Assembly: GCF_042653765.1 (NCBI RefSeq)
Contig: NZ_JBHSEZ010000001.1
Coordinates: 496,001-560,000 of the forward strand
DNA: 64,000 nucleotides
DNA from: Castellaniella denitrificans
Lineage (GTDB): Bacteria > Pseudomonadota > Gammaproteobacteria > Burkholderiales > Burkholderiaceae_B
Direction: 5' to 3'
Position 1 is the first letter of the stretch, and each line of letters opens with the position of its first letter. Under the pieces are notes generated by a model. The model saw only the letters and a list, made by a program, of their open reading frames with translations, made no database searches and had not been told where the DNA came from. The position numbers were made by a program, and so were the translations under genes. Positions 46,740 through 55,529 of the stretch are shown piece by piece.

Positions 46740-46743
46740 GGGC
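46614..46743 (+). repeat. Direct repeat (livF 3' end), proximal copy
   Basis: 130 bp identical to 50467-50596 except for six bases, an offset of 3,853 bp. Four differences are silent in livF; 46666 and 46671 change Glu to Ala and Gly to Ser in the distal copy. Weaker similarity runs about 40 bp past the stop, matching the end of the glutamine amidotransferase gene at 50582 with a 2-bp indel. This copy therefore carries a decayed scrap of that gene. Confidence 0.95.
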
Positions 46744-47033
46744 CACGCCACGTGCGCCCTCCGCATGAACCGCCGGAACGCGGCGGATGCAGCGCCGCCG
46801 TGGGCCTGCCGGCGTGGGCCGGGGCAGGCCAGAGGTGCGGCCTGATCCTTAATGAAGAATAATCTATGGCTTTTCCCGTTGCGCCATTCCCGAGCCGCAG
46901 GCATTTCCTTTCGCGAGACGAAAGACTGAAAGCGGGGAACCGGCGCGAAGCATGCCGGGCGCGGGCCCTGGGCCCGAGGCTCCGAGGCTCCGAGGGATGA
47001 AAAGCACATCGAAAACAGGAGGAATGATCAAGC

Positions 47034-48788
47034 ATGCCGGCACGAAAACGAACAGCATGGCGCGCACCGGTGATGGCATTTTTGCTGGCCAGCGCGGGAT
47101 TGAGCGCGCATGCGGCGCCCGAGACCATTTTCGTGAACGCGAACGTGTTCACCGCGGATGAAACCCGGCCTTCGGCCCAGGCTTTCGCGGTCGAACACGG
47201 ACGCATCCTGGCCATCGGCGATCGGGACGAAGTGCTGGCGCACCAGGGACCGCGGACGCGGATCGTGGACCTGCGCGGCCGACGTGTCCTGCCTGGTCTG
47301 ATTGATGCGCACACCCATGCGGTGATTGGCGCTTTGGCCGCCCTGTCGCCGAATCTGCACGACGAAGAGCTGGACATCTCCACGATCAGACGGCGCATAC
47401 AGGCCTGGCGCGATGCGGCGCATGGCGATATGGGTCAGCCCCTGGTGGTTTTCGGCGTGAACCCGGGTACCTGGAAAGACCCGCGGGCGCTGGCAAAGAT
47501 CTTTGATGCGAACAGTTGGGCATCGCAGTCCTTGCTGCTGATGGGGTCGGACCTGCACACCGCCTGGGCCAACCGTGCCATGCGCGCCAGGTCCGGCATC
47601 GACGCGGCGTATGCGCGAGGCCTCTCGACAGCGCAAAAGCATACCGTGGGCGTGGATGCCGACGGCGAGCCGGACGGCATCCTGGTCGATGCGGGCGTCG
47701 ATCTGGCCACCGTGCGATTGCCCAAGCCGGACAAGAACCTGTTGCTGCGGGCCGGCAAGTTCGCGGTGCGTGCCAACCACCGCTACGGCATCACGGCCTG
47801 GATGGATCCCGCGGCCAATGCGGGGCCGGGAGAGGCGCTGTTTTCACGTGCGCCCGGCAGCACGGGAACGGGCATATTGCCAGCCTATCGGGCCGTGGCC
47901 GAAGAAGAAGGCCTGAACGCGCACGTGGTGGCCTTGCTGGTGGCCAGCCCCCTGAGCGACGCGGCGGATCTCGATCGCCTGCATACCGTCCGCGAGCAAT
48001 TCCAGGATGTCCCGAACCTGACCATTCCAGGCATCAAGATCTTCGCCGACGGCGTACTGGAGTACCCGGCGCAAAGCGCGGCATTGCTGGGCCAATACAG
48101 CAATTCGGGCAAGCGGGGCGAGATGCTGCTGACCCGCCAGGGTTTGCAGGCCCTGGTCGATGCGGCCGACGCGCGAGGCTGGCTGGTGCACATCCACGCG
48201 CTGGGCGACCGCGCCGTTCGCGAATCCCTGGACGCCTTCGAGGTGGCCCGTCACCATCGCCACAGCGGCGTGCGCCACTCCATCACCCACCTGCAACTGG
48301 TGGATCCCGACGACTATCCGCGCTTCGCGCGCCTGGACGTCATCGCCGTCATGCAATTGCACTGGGCGGAGATGGACAATTACCTGCTCGATCTGGTCAA
48401 GCCGTATCTGAGCCCGGCGGCGTTCATGGGACAGTATCCGGCGCGCTCGCTGCAGCGGCAAGGCGCGGTGATCGCGGGCGCCAGCGACTGGCCGATCTCG
48501 ACGGCCAATCCCTGGGAAGCCATGCATCACGCGATGACGCGCCAAGGGCCGGACGGCGGTTTGAACCCCGCCGAACGCATGGACAAGATCAGCATGTTGC
48601 TGGCCTACACGCGCCATGCCGCGCAGGCCATAGGACTGGCGGACCGGATAGGCTCTCTGGCGCCGGGCAAGCAGGCGGACTTCATCGTCGTCGACCGCGA
48701 TGTACTGAATGTGGACGCCGAGTCGCTGAAACAGACCCAGGTGCTGGAGACTTATTTCGCGGGCGCCAGAGTGTACGTGACGCGCTAG
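47034..48788 (+). CDS. Exported amidohydrolase (YtcJ-like, Amidohydro_3)
   Basis: A 584-residue metal-dependent hydrolase. A signal peptide (APVMAFLLASAGLSAHAA) precedes the family start ETIFVNANVFTADETRP. The metal motif GRRVLPGLIDAHTHAVIGAL is near residue 85, with further His ligands in WLVHIHALGDRAVRESLDAF near 385 and the Asp in IAGASDWPISTANPWEAM near 482. The substrate class is broad (N-acyl, formamide or carbamoyl bonds) and unresolved. AGGAGG sits 11 bases upstream. The gene lies between the two livF-end repeats and uses fewer G/C third positions than its neighbours, suggesting transfer. Confidence 0.87.
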   Translation: MPARKRTAWRAPVMAFLLASAGLSAHAAPETIFVNANVFTADETRPSAQAFAVEHGRILAIGDRDEVLAHQGPRTRIVDLRGRRVLPGLIDAHTHAVIGALAALSPNLHDEELDISTIRRRIQAWRDAAHGDMGQPLVVFGVNPGTWKDPRALAKIFDANSWASQSLLLMGSDLHTAWANRAMRARSGIDAAYARGLSTAQKHTVGVDADGEPDGILVDAGVDLATVRLPKPDKNLLLRAGKFAVRANHRYGITAWMDPAANAGPGEALFSRAPGSTGTGILPAYRAVAEEEGLNAHVVALLVASPLSDAADLDRLHTVREQFQDVPNLTIPGIKIFADGVLEYPAQSAALLGQYSNSGKRGEMLLTRQGLQALVDAADARGWLVHIHALGDRAVRESLDAFEVARHHRHSGVRHSITHLQLVDPDDYPRFARLDVIAVMQLHWAEMDNYLLDLVKPYLSPAAFMGQYPARSLQRQGAVIAGASDWPISTANPWEAMHHAMTRQGPDGGLNPAERMDKISMLLAYTRHAAQAIGLADRIGSLAPGKQADFIVVDRDVLNVDAESLKQTQVLETYFAGARVYVTR

Positions 48789-48863
48789 ATTCGTGGTGCC
48801 CGGGGCCCTGTCCAATATCAGATGAGTCTGAAGGGGGCTTGGTGTTTCCAACATCAGATGAGG

Positions 48864-50014
48864 CAACTGGCGGCCTTGAACCCCAAGGCCGGCCCAGTCG
48901 CAATCCCCAAGGATCAACCCAAACGCGCTGCCTTGCCGCCAGAGCTGCCGCGCATCGAGATCCGCCACGAACCGCACAGCATGAACTGCACCTGTGGGTG
49001 TCAGTTGAAGTTCGTACGCGACGAGGTCAGCGAGAAGCGGGACTACACGCCCGGCACCTTTACGGTAGAGCGCCATGTGCGTCCGATCCTGGCCTGTCCG
49101 CAGTGCGAGACGATCATCCAAGCCCCAATGCCTGCCTATGTGATCGACAAGGGCCTGGCCACGCAGGGTCTGTTGGCTCATGTGCTGGTGGCCAAGTATG
49201 CCGATCACCCGCCGCTATACCGTCAGGAAGGCATCTTTGCCCGGGCAGGTCTGAAGATCGCCCGCTCGACCCTGGCCGAGTGGGTCGGTGCCTGTGGCTT
49301 CGCGTTGCAGCCGCTGGTGGCCGCTCTGCGAGACGAGATCCTGGCGCACCGGGTGCTGCATGCCGACGAGACCCCGGTCAAGTTGCTCAAGCCCGGCAGC
49401 CGTGCCACCCACAAGGCCTATCTGTGGGCCTACACCCCGGGTGGGTTCGAAGGCCTGAATGCCGTCGTCTATGACTTTACCGAAGGCCGTGCCGGGACAC
49501 ATGCCCGGGAGTTCTTCGGAGACTGGACGGGTAGCCTGGTCTGTGACGATTACGTTGGCTACAAGGCCTGCTTTACCCAGGGCATCGTTGAGGTCGGCTG
49601 CATGGCGCACGCCCGGCGCAAGTTCTTCGACTTGCACGCGACCAGCCAGAGCCAGGTGGCTGCACAGGCGCTGGAGTCCATCGACGGCCTGTACGCCATC
49701 GAGCGTGAGCTTAAGGACCTATCCCCGGATGAGCGCTTGAGACAACGCCAGCAGGTCGCCAAGCCCTTGGCAGACTAATATCACGAGTGGATGCTGGCCC
49801 AGCGCCAGAGGGTGCCGGAGGGTTCGGGGACAGCCCGGGCGCTGGACTACAGCCTGAAGCGCTGGGAGGCGCTGACGCGCTACCTGGATTGCAGTCGGCC
49901 AAACTCAATGGCCATGATCCGTATGCCTATCTGAAGGACGTGCTCACGCGCCTGCCCACGCATCCGAACAGCCGCATCGGGGAGCTGTTGCCGCATCGCT
50001 GGCAGGCTGCGTGA
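48864..50014 (+). pseudogene. Decayed IS66-family transposase (TnpC)
   Basis: Readable IS66 transposase segments run in order: a zinc-finger region (NCTCGCQLKFVRDEVSEKRD), VLHADETPVKLLKPG with the first catalytic Asp, VCDDYVGYKACF with the second, HARRKFFDLH, then TARALDYSLKRWEALTRYLD. The normal N-terminal part is missing. A stop (49776) interrupts the frame. The stretch with the third catalytic residue (the DNN-WVEN region) is deleted with a frameshift before the last piece (DPYAYLKDVLTRLPTHPNSR). No partner IS66 orfs or terminal repeats were found, so it is dead. Confidence 0.85.
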
Positions 50015-50084
50015 CGCCGTTGATCATCGTCGGTTGAAAACTGACCCACCGGCATCCCTTCTGCGCCAACATCAGAGGAACGCT

Positions 50085-50426
50085 ATGGCATTGAGTGAAC
50101 TGGAACTTGCAGGGGTGCATCGCACCATGGCTATATATATTGCACGCCGTCGTCCTCGTCCAGAAATCCGGGATAGATTGGATATTGGCTACTCCGTCGA
50201 AAACCAATCCATCATCCTCCATGAGGATCGCCGGTCATACGATGGTTCGCGGCTGATTGCGCCAGTAGCCAAGGTGACGTGGATCAAAGCACAAAGTACG
50301 TGGAAAGTCTTCTGGATGCGCGCCGACCTTCGGTGGCATCGCTATGAACCGCTTGTCACAACACGGACTCTGGATAACGTGCTGGATGAGATCGATGCAG
50401 ATCCCTACGGTTGCTTCTGGGGTTAA
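50085..50426 (+). CDS. DUF3024 family protein
   Basis: A 113-residue small protein beginning MALSELELAGVHRTMAIYIA, with the family core SPVAKVTWIKAQ-like APVAKVTWIKAQSTWKVFWM and the end DADPYGCFWG. Function unknown in all members. AGAGGAA lies a few bases before the ATG, supporting this start over one 51 bp upstream. It follows the dead IS66 transposase and precedes the distal livF-end repeat. Its lower GC suggests it arrived with the insertion. Confidence 0.75.
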   Translation: MALSELELAGVHRTMAIYIARRRPRPEIRDRLDIGYSVENQSIILHEDRRSYDGSRLIAPVAKVTWIKAQSTWKVFWMRADLRWHRYEPLVTTRTLDNVLDEIDADPYGCFWG

Positions 50427-50466
50427 GCATCAATCAGAACCTCAAGGTGTGTTCGCCGGACGCTAA

Positions 50467-50596
50467 CGGGCCTACGTCCTGGACCGGGGACAGATCACCC
50501 ATGCGGGATCGGCCGCCGCATTCAGCCAGGACGAGCAGCGCGTGCAGGAACTGGCCGGCGCCAGCGCCCAGAAATGGGAATTCACGGATTGAGGGC
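50467..50596 (+). repeat. Direct repeat (livF 3' end), distal copy
   Basis: A livF tail with no gene in front, ending ...TTCACGGATTGAG. It reaches the glutamine amidotransferase gene, whose last codons (50582-50592) overlap the livF stop tail to tail. This is probably the ancestral junction; the 3.85 kb before it was inserted or duplicated between the two copies. The left edge is sharp (CTAA before the shared CGGGCCTACG). Confidence 0.95.
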
Positions 50597-51316
50597 TTCG
50601 CCCACGCACGCCCGCACGAATTGCCGGAGCAGGTCCCGGGCTACCGGGGTTTCGCGCAGGCCGCCCAGGATCGCATCGGGATCGCGGCCTTCGGCGCGCA
50701 GCGCATCGGCGCGGCGGCGCACGCACGCCGCCAAAATGGCGGGTGTGAATTCCGGGTGGAACTGGGTCGACAAGGCGCGCGGGCCATAGCGCACGATCTG
50801 GTGGGCGTCGTGCGCCGACCGCGCCAGCACCCGGGCGCCCGGAGGCGGCACCAGCACAGTCTGCATGTGGGTCAGATGGGCCATGAACCGCACGGGCAGG
50901 GTAGCGGCGAGCGGATCGGACGCCGCGTCGGGCAGGCATTCGATTTCCTGGCAGCCCACCTCGATGCCATCGGGGTGATAGCCGACCTGGCCGCCCAGGG
51001 CGTGGGCCATCAACTGGTGCCCATAGCATACGCCGAACAAGGGCATGTCGATGCGCATCGCCCGGCGGATCCAGTCCGCCGCGGCCTCGCTCCAGTCCAG
51101 CCGGTCCGTGACCATGGCCCAGGAGCCCGTGATGATCGCCGCCCGGTGCTCGCCCGGCGCCGGCAGGGCCTCGCCCTCGAACACCCGCACGGCCTGGAGC
51201 GCGTCGCCATCGGAGCCGAGTGCCCGGCCGAACCAGGCCGGCAGATCGCCTTCGCTGGCGCGCACGTCGTCGGGCGGCGTGCCGACCTGGATGAGGAGCA
51301 GGGGCTGGGAGGACAT
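50582..51316 (-). CDS. Class I glutamine amidotransferase-like protein
   Basis: A 244-residue stand-alone GATase1 protein resembling GMP-synthase glutaminase relatives. The nucleophile is in FGVCYGHQLMAHALGG near residue 93, and the His/Glu pair in STQFHPEFT near 182. Upstream residues ITGSWAMVT match the oxyanion-strand region. The start MSSQPLLLIQV was chosen because TATAAT sits only seven bases before it, so the message may be leaderless. Acceptor substrate unknown. Confidence 0.85.
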   Translation of the reverse strand: MSSQPLLLIQVGTPPDDVRASEGDLPAWFGRALGSDGDALQAVRVFEGEALPAPGEHRAAIITGSWAMVTDRLDWSEAAADWIRRAMRIDMPLFGVCYGHQLMAHALGGQVGYHPDGIEVGCQEIECLPDAASDPLAATLPVRFMAHLTHMQTVLVPPPGARVLARSAHDAHQIVRYGPRALSTQFHPEFTPAILAACVRRRADALRAEGRDPDAILGGLRETPVARDLLRQFVRACVGEALNP

Positions 51317-51323
51317 GGAGGCG

Positions 51324-51329
51324 ATTATA
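51324..51329 (-). promoter_or_regulatory. -10 directly before the GATase start
   Basis: TATAAT on the minus strand ends seven bases from the ATG at 51316 with no ribosome site between them. A transcript starting at the usual distance would begin at or next to the ATG. The -35 is poor. Confidence 0.35.
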
Positions 51330-51361
51330 GGGCTCAACGCCAGTCTTCCATCCGCACGACC

Positions 51362-51778
51362 TCAGCCATCATGAGCCGTCGTATTGACTGCGACGGCGGC
51401 CTGGATAAGCTTCCTGAAAGCCGCTTCGTCGAGGCTGTCATGCTCATGGATGTCGATGGCGCGCCGCACCCCCGCGTCCAGACTGGCATTGAACAGTCCG
51501 TCCGGGTCGTGGATCGACGCGCCCCGGGCGAATGTCAGCTTGACCTTGGATCGGTACGATTCGCCGGTGCAGACGATGCCATGATGCGACCAGACCGGCA
51601 CCCCGGCCGGGTTGGTCGGTTTGACCCATTTCACTTCTTCGACGATATCCGGGTCCGCCGCGCGGATGAGCCGCCGGATCCTTGCCAGGACATCACCTCT
51701 CCAATCCCCGAGTCCGGCGATGATGGCGTCGATCTTCTGCGCTGCGGGCGTATCGGAACCAAGGCGGGATTGCGGCAT
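51362..51778 (-). CDS. DUF1801 (YdhG-like) domain protein
   Basis: A 138-residue protein with the family core VEEVKWVKPTNPAGVPVWSH, ICTGE-like IVCTGESYRSKVKLTFARGA and the C-terminal LFNASLDAGVRRAIDIHEHD. Function unknown; the fold is shared with small cytosolic proteins often linked to iron-chaperone-like YdhG/frataxin comparisons. Lies between the GATase and the tRNA. Confidence 0.8.
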   Translation of the reverse strand: MPQSRLGSDTPAAQKIDAIIAGLGDWRGDVLARIRRLIRAADPDIVEEVKWVKPTNPAGVPVWSHHGIVCTGESYRSKVKLTFARGASIHDPDGLFNASLDAGVRRAIDIHEHDSLDEAAFRKLIQAAVAVNTTAHDG

Positions 51779-51797
51779 GGTGTGCGCCGATTATGGA

Positions 51798-51882
51798 TGG
51801 TGCCCGGGGCCGGAATCGAACCGGCACGCCTTGCGGCGGGGGATTTTGAGTCCCCTGCGTCTACCAATTTCACCACCCGGGC
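51798..51882 (-). tRNA. leuX-like: tRNA-Leu (CAA)
   Basis: An 85-nt class II tRNA. The acceptor stem is GCCCGGG/CCCGGGC with encoded CCA at 51800-51798. The D-arm contains TGGTAGACGC, the anticodon loop is CTCAAAA (anticodon CAA), the variable arm is long (CGCCGCAAGGCG), and the T-loop is GGTTCGATTCC. All stems pair. Confidence 0.97.
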
Positions 51883-51925
51883 GGGGTCGGCGCGACAGGG
51901 CGTCGCTCCGGAAAGAGGACCGTCA

Positions 51926-52915
51926 TTATACGGTGTTTTCCTTCTTCTCCCGCCGCCAGGCGCCGGGCGCCATGCCGTGCTCGACCCGGAAGACGCGCGC
52001 CATGTGGGCCGCGTCGGAAAAACCGCAGTCGGAGGCGATGGCGGCGATGCTTTTATCGGTGTGGCGCAGCATCCAGGCCGCCTGTCGCAGGCGCACGGCG
52101 CGGGCATAGGCCTGGGGCGTGGTGTCCAGGTGCTGGCGGAACAGCCGCTGCAACTGGCGCGGCGACAGGCCCAGGCGGTCGGCCAGGTCGCCCAGGCCGG
52201 GAATCTGGCCCGCGTACTGTTCGATCACCAGCGCGGCGCGGCGCAGGGCGGGCGGGCTTTCGGCCGGGACGCCGGGCGGCGGGGGCTGGATCTGCCCGCC
52301 CTGCCCGCCGGCCGCGTCGATCTGCAGGCAGCGCAGGGCGCGGCGGACGTCGGCCTCGGGCAGATGGCGGCGCAGGATGCGCACGGCGACGTCGGTGACG
52401 GCGGCTCCGCCGGCGCAGGTGATGCGGCGCCGGTCGAACACCGAGGGTCGGTCGGTGACGATCCGTTCGGGCGCGATGGAAGGAAAACGGTCGGCGAAGT
52501 CGCGGTACTGGTCGCCGCCGACGCACAACCGATACCCGGCCAGCACCCCCGCCCCGGCCAGGGCGTGGACCCCATTGCACAGCCCGACCAGATGGCGGCC
52601 GCCCCGGGCCGCCTGGCGCAGCCAGGCCAATAGCGCCGGGCTCGCATCGGCCGCGGGCGACAACGGCCCACCGACGACCACGATATAGCCGAACCGCAGG
52701 GGGTCGCCCAGCAGGTCGGTCGGCACGACCTGGATGCCGCTGGCCGAGCGCACGGGGATCAGGGTGTCGGCGACGACTTCCCAGGCGCAGGGGCCGGGCG
52801 TGTCGGTCTGGGCGTCCAGCAGCCCCAGCAGATCGGCGAAGGCGGCGAATGCCCCCATGGCGAATTGAGGCAGCAGGACGAATCCGATCCGGACGGATAT
52901 GTCGCTTTCATTCAT
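51926..52915 (-). CDS. GlxA-family AraC-type transcriptional regulator
   Basis: A 329-residue regulator. Residues about 8-190 form a DJ-1/PfpI-like domain with LVGLCNGVHALAGAGVL at the nucleophile-elbow position. Residues 225-325 hold two AraC helix-turn-helix motifs (LADRLGLSPRQLQRLFRQHL and AAIASDCGFSDAAHMARVF). Relatives such as GbdR and SouR sense small amino-acid-related molecules. It is divergent from L-serine deaminase, with large inverted repeats in between, so control of sdaA is likely. Confidence 0.88.
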   Translation of the reverse strand: MNESDISVRIGFVLLPQFAMGAFAAFADLLGLLDAQTDTPGPCAWEVVADTLIPVRSASGIQVVPTDLLGDPLRFGYIVVVGGPLSPAADASPALLAWLRQAARGGRHLVGLCNGVHALAGAGVLAGYRLCVGGDQYRDFADRFPSIAPERIVTDRPSVFDRRRITCAGGAAVTDVAVRILRRHLPEADVRRALRCLQIDAAGGQGGQIQPPPPGVPAESPPALRRAALVIEQYAGQIPGLGDLADRLGLSPRQLQRLFRQHLDTTPQAYARAVRLRQAAWMLRHTDKSIAAIASDCGFSDAAHMARVFRVEHGMAPGAWRREKKENTV

Positions 52916-52993
52916 TCCTATGCGCTTTTATGTCGTATATGTTCAATTTGTGAATGATAGCATCGGTCTCGATGTCGGATTCCGATACCGGAA

Positions 52994-53049
52994 AATCCAT
53001 TGGAATGGATTCCATTCCTGATGAATGTCGTTTCCATTCAATCAGGAAT
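52994..53049. promoter_or_regulatory. Inverted repeats upstream of sdaA
   Basis: Two strong inverted repeats lie in the AT-rich 243-bp gap. AATCCATT-GG-AATGGATT spans 52994-53011. ATTCCTGATGAATG (53014-53027) pairs with CATTC-A-ATCAGGAAT (53035-53049) with one bulged base. The shared ATTCC/GGAAT words suggest operator sites for the divergent AraC-type regulator, or one stem-loop in the sdaA leader. Confidence 0.6.
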
Positions 53050-53158
53050 CCGTCAAATCACTAGAATCTGAAAAAAACGCCCTGGCACACAGAAGGGCCG
53101 GAATCATCCGGCCGCCGCCAGGACACGCCCAGCCACCCACGCGCACAGGAGGACGATC

Positions 53159-54547
53159 ATGGCGCTGTCGGTCTTCGACATTTTCAAAATCGGCATCGGG
53201 CCTTCCAGCTCGCATACGGTGGGGCCGATGCGGGCCGCCCGCAATTTCGTCCGCAATCTGGACGCCCGCGGACTGCTGCCCCGGGTGGCGGGCCTGAACA
53301 TCCATCTCTACGGCTCCCTGGCGGAAACCGGGGCGGGCCACCGCACCGACATGGGCATCATGCTGGGCCTGATGGGCGAAGCGCCGGACACGGTCGATCC
53401 CGCCGCGATCGGCGGCCTGATCGACGCCGTGGCGCGCGACCACCGGCTGACGCTGTGGCAACGGCACACGATCGCCTTCGACCCCCGGCGCGCCTTTTCC
53501 GGACGGGTCAAGCCGATGCCGGAACACCCCAACGGCATGCGCTTCGTCGCCCTGGACGCCGAAGGCGACACGCTGCTGGACGAACGCTACGTGTCGATCG
53601 GCGGCGGTTTCATCCGCGCGCTCGACAGCATCGAGACGGACGAAACCGTGCCCGAGCACGCGCCAATGCCCTACCCCTTCGCCACCGGGGCCGAACTGAT
53701 GGCCGCCTGTCAGCGGCACGGCCTGACGATCGCCCAATTGATGATGGCCAATGAGTCCATCCTGCGCCCGCCCGAGGAGGTCCGCGCCGGCGTGCTGCGC
53801 ATCGCCCAGGTGATGGACGAGGCCATCGACCGGGGCTGCGGCCTGCAGGGGCCGGTCGCCGACGAGATCCTGCCCGGCGGCCTGAAGGTCCGCCGCCGCG
53901 CCCCGGCGCTGTATGCTCAGTTGAAGGCGGGGCCGAAAAAAGAGGACGACGTCATGTTCGCCATGGACTGGGTGAACCTGTACGCCATGGCCGTGAACGA
54001 GGAAAACGCCGCCAGCGGCCGGGTGGTGACGGCGCCGACCAACGGGGCCTCGGGCCTGCTGCCCGCCGTGCTGCGCTACTACCGCGCCTTCATCCCGGGC
54101 TGGTCGGAAGACGGCGTGGTGGACTTCCTGCTGACCGCCGCGGCGATCGGCTTCCTGTACAAGGAAAACGCCTCGATCTCGGGCGCCGAGGTCGGCTGCC
54201 AGGGCGAAGTCGGCGTGGCCTGTTCGATGGCGGCGGCCGGGCTGACGGCGGTGCAGGGCGGCACGGTGGCCCAGGTCGAGAACGCGGCGGAAATCGGCAT
54301 GGAGCACAATCTGGGCCTGACCTGCGACCCCGTGGGCGGCCTGGTGCAGATCCCCTGCATCGAACGCAACGCGATGGGCGGCAACAAGGCCATCAACGCC
54401 TCGCGCCTGGCGCTGCACGGCAACGGCAAGCACCACGTCTCGCTGGACACGGTCATCGAAACCATGCGCCAGACCGGGGCCGACATGAAGTCGAAATACA
54501 AGGAGACTTCGCGCGGCGGTCTGGCCGTGAACGTGGTGGAATGCTGA
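53159..54547 (+). CDS. sdaA: L-serine ammonia-lyase (iron-sulfur type)
   Basis: A 462-residue one-chain L-serine deaminase giving pyruvate and ammonia. The beta domain starts SVFDIFKIGIGPSSSHTVGP. The alpha domain carries the cysteines binding the 4Fe-4S cluster, including VGCQGEVGVACSMAA near residue 345 and LTCDPVGGLVQIPCIERNAM near 388. AGGAGG is six bases upstream. The length matches SdaA. Likely induced by serine or related amino acids through the divergent regulator. Confidence 0.96.
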   Translation: MALSVFDIFKIGIGPSSSHTVGPMRAARNFVRNLDARGLLPRVAGLNIHLYGSLAETGAGHRTDMGIMLGLMGEAPDTVDPAAIGGLIDAVARDHRLTLWQRHTIAFDPRRAFSGRVKPMPEHPNGMRFVALDAEGDTLLDERYVSIGGGFIRALDSIETDETVPEHAPMPYPFATGAELMAACQRHGLTIAQLMMANESILRPPEEVRAGVLRIAQVMDEAIDRGCGLQGPVADEILPGGLKVRRRAPALYAQLKAGPKKEDDVMFAMDWVNLYAMAVNEENAASGRVVTAPTNGASGLLPAVLRYYRAFIPGWSEDGVVDFLLTAAAIGFLYKENASISGAEVGCQGEVGVACSMAAAGLTAVQGGTVAQVENAAEIGMEHNLGLTCDPVGGLVQIPCIERNAMGGNKAINASRLALHGNGKHHVSLDTVIETMRQTGADMKSKYKETSRGGLAVNVVEC

Positions 54548-54556
54548 AACCCGCCG

Positions 54557-55471
54557 TCACCTCGCGGCCCGCACCACCCCGACGCTGGCGGCGACCACCA
54601 GGCCGGTGCCCAGCATCTGGCTCGCGCCCATGCCCTGGCCCAGGAAGATCCAGCCGGTCGTCGCGCCGACGGCGGGCTCCAGGCTCATCAGCACGCCGAA
54701 CGTGGCGGCCGGCATGCGCCGCAGGGCGGTGATCTCCAGGATGTAGGGCACCAGCGGCACCAGCACCGCCAGTCCCGCGGTGAAGGCAAGCTGCTCCCAC
54801 GGAAACCGGATCGTGCCGGCCTCGGCCGCCGCGAAGGGCAGGGACAGCAGCGCCGCGACCGCCAGCGAGACGGCCAGCCCCTGCAGGCCGGGAAACGCGG
54901 GGCCGATCTTCTTCATCATGACGATGTAGACGCCCCAGCCGGCCGCCGCCAGCAGGGCGAAGGCGATGCCGGCCGAATCCGCGCCGCCGGCCGCGTGCGC
55001 ATCGCCCCGCACGAGCAATCCGATCCCGGCCGCCGCCAGCAGCGGCCAGGCCAGCGCCCGCCAGCCGCGCGCCCCCAGCGCGGCGACCGCCAGGGGGCCG
55101 CAGAATTCCAGCGCCACGGTCAAGTGCTGGGGCAGGCGTTCGATCGCCAGGAAGAAGGCCAGGGACATGACGGCCATGCCCGCTCCCAGGACCAGGGCCG
55201 CCCGCCACTGCGCGGCGCCATAGCGGTGCAGCGGCGGGCGCACGAACAGCAGCAGCGCCAGCGCGGCCCAGCACAGGCGCAGGCTGGACGTGGAAAGCGC
55301 GCCGTATTCATGGATCACCGGCACGGCCAGCGATACGCCGGTCTGCACGCTGACCATGGCGGCCACGGCCAGGCAGACCGCCAGTCCGATGCCCGGACCG
55401 GGCCGTCCGTCGCCCGGGCGGCCCGGGTCCGGGTTTTGGGGTGCGGGAGAAAATGGCTTATCGTAGGGCAC
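54557..55471 (-). CDS. EamA/DMT-family exporter (RhtA-like)
   Basis: A 304-residue membrane protein with ten hydrophobic segments in two EamA halves (GALSTSSLRLCWAALALLLF; GVLMSLEPAVGATTGWIFLG). RhtA-type members export threonine and homoserine. The start is GTG at 55471. It converges on sdaA with 9 bp between stops, so serine/threonine overflow handling is a plausible shared theme, though the substrate is inferred. Confidence 0.85.
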   Translation of the reverse strand: MPYDKPFSPAPQNPDPGRPGDGRPGPGIGLAVCLAVAAMVSVQTGVSLAVPVIHEYGALSTSSLRLCWAALALLLFVRPPLHRYGAAQWRAALVLGAGMAVMSLAFFLAIERLPQHLTVALEFCGPLAVAALGARGWRALAWPLLAAAGIGLLVRGDAHAAGGADSAGIAFALLAAAGWGVYIVMMKKIGPAFPGLQGLAVSLAVAALLSLPFAAAEAGTIRFPWEQLAFTAGLAVLVPLVPYILEITALRRMPAATFGVLMSLEPAVGATTGWIFLGQGMGASQMLGTGLVVAASVGVVRAAR

Positions 55472-55529
55472 AGCGAGGATTGCTTCCGATTCCGGGATGC
55501 TTGCGACTCACGACTATACAGGACCACCC

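Noticed and set aside
51798..51882. tRNA-Leu as attachment site of the accessory segment
   Set aside because: The segment is bounded by the livF-end repeats 1.2 kb away, no tRNA 3'-end repeat was seen and no integrase gene is present.
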